DNA of 9,586 bases from Woeseiaceae bacterium. GTDB taxonomy: Bacteria > Pseudomonadota > Gammaproteobacteria > Steroidobacterales > Woeseiaceae. Location of the stretch: contig JAKEGN010000197.1 of the NCBI GenBank assembly GCA_022615525.1, positions 1-9,586 on the forward strand. The letters run 5' to 3'. Each line of letters begins with the position of its first letter. The first letter of the stretch is position 1. The position numbers and the translations under genes were made by a program. Under the pieces are notes generated by a model. It ran no database searches. It had not been told where the DNA came from and saw only the letters and a list, made by a program, of their open reading frames with translations. Shown here piece after piece: positions 7,147 to 9,586 of the stretch.

Positions 7147-8098
7147 AGTCGTCGAACGGCCACACCTCGAGCCCGTGAATTGCGTTACGAATGTCCATCG
7201 ACAGGTTGACGGAGCCGACCTTCTGATTGCGGTCCACGTCGTACAAGGTGATGGTCGACGGCGACGAGCCGGCGGCAATGTAACGATCGCCTACGGTACA
7301 AAGTCCTCTGCCGAAGGCCTGCCGCGCGATTCTTGAATCGTCGATTCCGGCGAATTGAATCTGCGACTCGTCGTAACGCGCAATTCTGAAGGCTTGCTGC
7401 TTCCCCTGCCGTGGCACGTAACGGACACAATCTGCCTCAGTGTCGTTGAACACGATACCGCCTCGCCACGGCCTGGCGTTGTGCGCACCCTGCGGCAGGC
7501 TGCACACCTCGCTGACCTGCCAATGGCGATCCAGAAAAAGAAGTGCGCCGGTCCTCAAACCGCTGAGATAGATGCCGGAATCGTCGACATGCACCATGTT
7601 GATGTGAAAATCGTTTACCGCCGCGGGACCGGTATCGGACAGCGGGTCGAAGGTATGGCCGCTCCACTTCGCGTACTGTTTCTGCAGGTGAAAGCCCCAT
7701 TCGTACTGGCGTGTTTCCAGATTGAATGCCAGCAGGCTGTCGAAGCCGGTCGTCGTCAGGAACAGGTGCTCGCCCTTGATACAGATTTCGTGGCAATGTT
7801 TCAGGTACCGGTTGCGGAACGACCCCTGCACGGCGAAGGCACGATCGTAGCAGTACAACTCGTCGCTGGCGGCGATATAGATATCCTCGTCGTCGAAAGC
7901 GATGCCCCTCAGGCCGCGATCCGCGCCGCGGCCCGTGAAATCGATCGTGCTGCTATTCCAGTCGACATGTTGTTCGCCAGTCCGTTGTTCGAAATCGACA
8001 GTGAACACTCCGCCATGGCTCTCACCCTGCTGGCTGCCCCTGACGACCGACGTAACGACCAGCTTCGGCAATTTGCTTGTCACGTTTGTCCTGTTCAT
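7145..8098 (-). CDS. Beta-propeller-like protein of unknown function
   Basis: The 317-residue protein starts at ATG 8098-8096, lacks a signal peptide or membrane segment, and is probably cytoplasmic. It consists of about six repeats of short beta strands with the rhythm of a propeller: GLRGIAFDDEDIYIAASDELYCYD (60-85 region), HEICIKGEHLFLTTTGFDSLLAFN, INMVHVDDSGIYLSGLRTG, GGIVFNDTEADCVRYV, and LCTVGDRYIAAGSSPSTITLYD. Polar residues recur at equivalent places: HCHE at 101-104, NDFHIN at 162-167, HNARP at 206-210 and IHGLE at 308-311, as expected if each blade gives a residue to a central pocket that could bind a metal or ligand. The layout recalls DUF4915/TIGR03032-type and SMP-30-like propellers, but this is resemblance from memory. 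It is transcribed away from the serine hydrolase gene with which it shares a 98-base control region, and converges on the receptor gene. Confidence 0.85.
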   Translation of the reverse strand: MNRTNVTSKLPKLVVTSVVRGSQQGESHGGVFTVDFEQRTGEQHVDWNSSTIDFTGRGADRGLRGIAFDDEDIYIAASDELYCYDRAFAVQGSFRNRYLKHCHEICIKGEHLFLTTTGFDSLLAFNLETRQYEWGFHLQKQYAKWSGHTFDPLSDTGPAAVNDFHINMVHVDDSGIYLSGLRTGALLFLDRHWQVSEVCSLPQGAHNARPWRGGIVFNDTEADCVRYVPRQGKQQAFRIARYDESQIQFAGIDDSRIARQAFGRGLCTVGDRYIAAGSSPSTITLYDVDRNQKVGSVNLSMDIRNAIHGLEVWPFDD

Positions 8099-8116
8099 TG
8101 CGAAATCCAGTTGGAC

Positions 8117-8130
8117 TGTAATCGATTACC
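8117..8130. promoter_or_regulatory. Palindromic operator candidate in the divergent promoter region
   Basis: GTAATCGATTAC (8118-8129) is a perfect 12-bp palindrome; with one flanking base on each side it reads TGTAATCGATTACC. A 14-bp palindrome with central CG and TG at its edge is the form bound by LacI/GalR-family repressors. It sits 20 bases before the start of the propeller gene and 26 bases upstream of the hydrolase -10, so one bound protein could control both genes. No regulator gene is in the window. Confidence 0.5.
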
Positions 8131-8152
8131 GGCAGCTCACCAAGTCGCGGCA

Positions 8153-8161
8153 TGGTATGAT
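8153..8161 (+). promoter_or_regulatory. Extended -10 promoter of the serine hydrolase gene
   Basis: TGGTATGAT is an extended -10 element (TG, one base, then TATGAT, 5 of 6 to consensus). No good -35 lies at 17 bases, as is common with extended -10 promoters. Transcription would begin near 8168, leaving a leader of about 29 bases with CGGAG (8187-8191) five bases before the ATG at 8197. Confidence 0.6.
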
Positions 8162-8196
8162 CGAAGTAACGTCACATCACGTGAAACGGAGCGCGC

Positions 8197-9417
8197 ATGC
8201 GTAAGTACAGAAGTAAGCACGCGGGGCTGATAGCAGCATGCGTGGCACTGTCGGCATTGGTTTGCGGTGGGACTGCGGTTGCCGATGACTTGCCGTACCG
8301 GCATGCAGCAGAGCCGATCGGCACTGTTCGCCAGGTCTACGATGGCAAGTTGTACCCGGACCTGCAGGTTAATACCTTTCGCAATATCGACCGCCTGTTT
8401 CCCACGCGTACCGTCAGGCGCGGCGGCGAAGTCTCGACGTTGCCAGTCCGTGAGCTGCCGTTCGACGATTTCCGCGTCGTTGCGGGCGGTGCAAGTTACG
8501 ATATCTACGACATCCTGTCGCTCAATCGCGTAAGCGGCTTGCTCATAATCCAGGGCGGCGAGGTCCGATTCGAAAAGTACTTGCTGGGCAACGACGAGAA
8601 CACGCGCTGGATGTCGATGTCGGTGGTGAAATCGATGACCGCGACGCTGATCGCTGCGGCAATCAGGGACGGCCATATAAAAAGTATGGACGATCCTGTT
8701 GTGAAGTACCTGCCGCGATTCCGCGGCACAGCCTACGACGGCGTTACCGTGCGGCATATCCTGCAAATGGCCTCCGGCGTCGCGTGGAACGAGACCTACA
8801 CGGATCCGGCTTCGGACCGGCGTGCCATGCTGGAAGCGCAGATCGCGCAGAAACCGGGACAGATTCTCGACCTGATGGCGGCGTTGCCACGTGCTGCCGA
8901 ACCCGGGACGCGCTGGAACTACAGCACCGGAGAGTCACAGCTTGCAGGTGCCCTCGTTGCCGCCGCCACCGGCAGGCATGTAGCGGACTATCTTTCGGAA
9001 AAAATATGGTCCCGACTCGGGATGCAAGCCGATGCGAACTGGTGGCTTGAATCGCCCGACGGACTCGAGGTCGGCGGCAGCGGCCTGTCCGCAACCCTGC
9101 GCGATTACGCCCGTTTCGGCCTCTTCTGGCTCAACGATGGCGTGATCGACGGAGAGCGCGTCGTCCCCGAGGGCTGGATGGCAGAAGCAACCACACCCAA
9201 AGTCATCGGCGGGCGTGACGTCGACTACGGCTACATGTTCTGGCCGCTGCACGGCAGGAGCTACGCGGCCATCGGAATTTTCGGCCAGTTCATTTTCGTC
9301 GATCCGGATAACGCGCTGGTCGTTGCCATGTGGGGCGCACAATCCAAATCGGTCGGTCGGGCGGTCGTGGACGAGTACGAATTCTTCAGGGCGCTTTCAG
9401 CGTACTTCGATCAGTAA
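8197..9417 (+). CDS. Secreted serine hydrolase, class C beta-lactamase fold
   Basis: The 406-residue protein has a Sec signal peptide (RKYRSKH, hydrophobic 9-28, cut after AVA at residue 29), so it acts in the periplasm or outside. The catalytic SxxK motif is Ser142-Val-Val-Lys145 in the typical context RWMSMSVVKSMTATLI; the second motif is Tyr242-Ser-Thr244 after PGTRWN; and GIFGQ at 360-364, before a FIFVDPD strand, holds the place of the KTG-type third motif. HILQMASGVAWNETY (187-201) is a further family mark. YST in place of YAN and GIFG in place of KTG point to an esterase, amidase or 6-aminohexanoate-dimer-hydrolase (NylB)-like enzyme rather than a true beta-lactamase; the substrate is not visible. 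The ATG at 8197 has CGGAG at good spacing and starts directly with the signal peptide. It shares a control region with the propeller gene, suggesting joint regulation. Confidence 0.94.
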   Translation: MRKYRSKHAGLIAACVALSALVCGGTAVADDLPYRHAAEPIGTVRQVYDGKLYPDLQVNTFRNIDRLFPTRTVRRGGEVSTLPVRELPFDDFRVVAGGASYDIYDILSLNRVSGLLIIQGGEVRFEKYLLGNDENTRWMSMSVVKSMTATLIAAAIRDGHIKSMDDPVVKYLPRFRGTAYDGVTVRHILQMASGVAWNETYTDPASDRRAMLEAQIAQKPGQILDLMAALPRAAEPGTRWNYSTGESQLAGALVAAATGRHVADYLSEKIWSRLGMQADANWWLESPDGLEVGGSGLSATLRDYARFGLFWLNDGVIDGERVVPEGWMAEATTPKVIGGRDVDYGYMFWPLHGRSYAAIGIFGQFIFVDPDNALVVAMWGAQSKSVGRAVVDEYEFFRALSAYFDQ

Positions 9418-9446
9418 GCGGTCGCGAGCACTGCTCGCTCCTACAG
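9418..9446. repeat. REP-like palindromic repeat after the hydrolase stop
   Basis: One base after the TAA lies GCGAGCA (9424-9430), a single C, and TGCTCGC (9432-9438), followed by TCCTACAG. In reverse this is CTGTAGGAGCGAGCAG followed by TGCTCGCGAC, a very common intergenic repeat form in Pseudomonas, Xanthomonas and relatives. It can fold in RNA but has no T tract, so it is more likely a mobile REP unit or mRNA 3' protector than an intrinsic terminator. Confidence 0.7.
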
Positions 9447-9516
9447 AATCGTGCCAAGCGTCAGCGAGCCATTGCAGCCGACGATAGGGGCGGCATTGTA
9501 ACCGGCTGGCCGGGTC

Positions 9517-9530
9517 GGGGACAGTAGTTA
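9517..9530. repeat. Third GGGGACAGT motif copy
   Basis: GGGGACAGTAGTTA matches GGGGACAGTT at 7081 over the first nine bases. As at 7081-7146, it lies immediately beyond a possible stop codon of a minus-strand frame. Confidence 0.45.
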
Positions 9531-9586
9531 TAGAGCGAGAATGAAGCGATACGGCAGGGCGGCGTCAGCACCTGCGTAATCGACGC
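9528..9586 (-). CDS. Possible C-terminal tail of a minus-strand gene
   Basis: Reading the minus strand from the right edge, one frame gives VDYAGADAALPYRFILAL and then TAA at 9530-9528. The 18 residues look like an ordinary protein end, and the position of the GGGGACAGT motif just after the stop repeats the arrangement at the 3' end of the propeller gene. Nothing else supports it, the stretch is too short to name, and it may be chance. The bases between 9447 and 9527 hold no gene that I can support. Confidence 0.25.
   Translation of the reverse strand, partial: VDYAGADAALPYRFILAL

Noticed and set aside
7355..8230. Plus-strand 291-residue frame opposite the propeller gene
   Set aside because: It would overlap the promoter and start of the hydrolase; the minus-strand translation has the regular strand repeats of a real protein, the plus-strand one does not.
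8137..8766. Minus-strand 209-residue frame opposite the hydrolase
   Set aside because: Antisense to the signal peptide and SxxK region of the hydrolase, with no motif of its own.

Overview
The window looks like chromosomal DNA from a GC-rich Gram-negative proteobacterium. The reasons are an outer-membrane TonB-dependent receptor whose TonB box (EEIVVTAR) is of the type abundant in gammaproteobacteria such as Steroidobacter- and Woeseia-like or Xanthomonas-related lineages and in sphingomonads, Sec signal peptides, TPR-sulfotransferases, and short palindromic intergenic repeats of the kind scattered through gammaproteobacterial genomes. The lineage is an inference from gene style; no taxonomic marker gene is present. 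No rRNA, tRNA, CRISPR array, transposase or phage gene is visible.

Layout. (1) 1-1985, minus strand: a MetF-like protein (1041-1985) followed, with a one-base stop/start overlap, by a TPR protein (1-1041) that runs off the left edge. The latter is collinear with the N-terminal half of the plus-strand TPR-sulfotransferase, so its sulfotransferase domain probably lies outside the window. (2) 1986-2084: a compact divergent control region with a GATTATT direct repeat and uncertain starts on both sides. (3) 2043-4130, plus: a complete TPR-sulfotransferase with PAPS-binding motifs. (4) 4131-4358: leader region; then 4359-7031, plus: an 890-residue TonB-dependent receptor ending at a strong intrinsic terminator (7052-7080). 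(5) 7081-7146: a long hairpin built around a GGGGA(A)CAGTT motif between convergent genes. (6) 7145-8098, minus: a cytosolic beta-propeller-like protein of unknown function. (7) 8099-8196: a divergent promoter region with a perfect 12-bp palindrome of LacI-operator type and an extended -10. (8) 8197-9417, plus: a secreted serine hydrolase of the class C beta-lactamase fold. (9) 9418-9586: a REP-like palindrome, another GGGGACAGT motif and possibly the tail of a minus-strand gene.

How they may work together: two related TPR-sulfotransferases, a one-carbon (MTHFR-type) enzyme and an outer-membrane receptor sit side by side, then a propeller protein and a periplasmic hydrolase share a control region. 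A reasonable but unproven reading is a locus that takes up, hydrolyses and/or sulfates a small molecule or peptide. Nothing in the sequence identifies the substrate. The most unusual points are the Asp-to-Asn change at a key flavin-site position of the MetF-like protein, the paired sulfotransferases, the operator-like palindrome at 8117-8130 and the GGGGACAG hairpin family.
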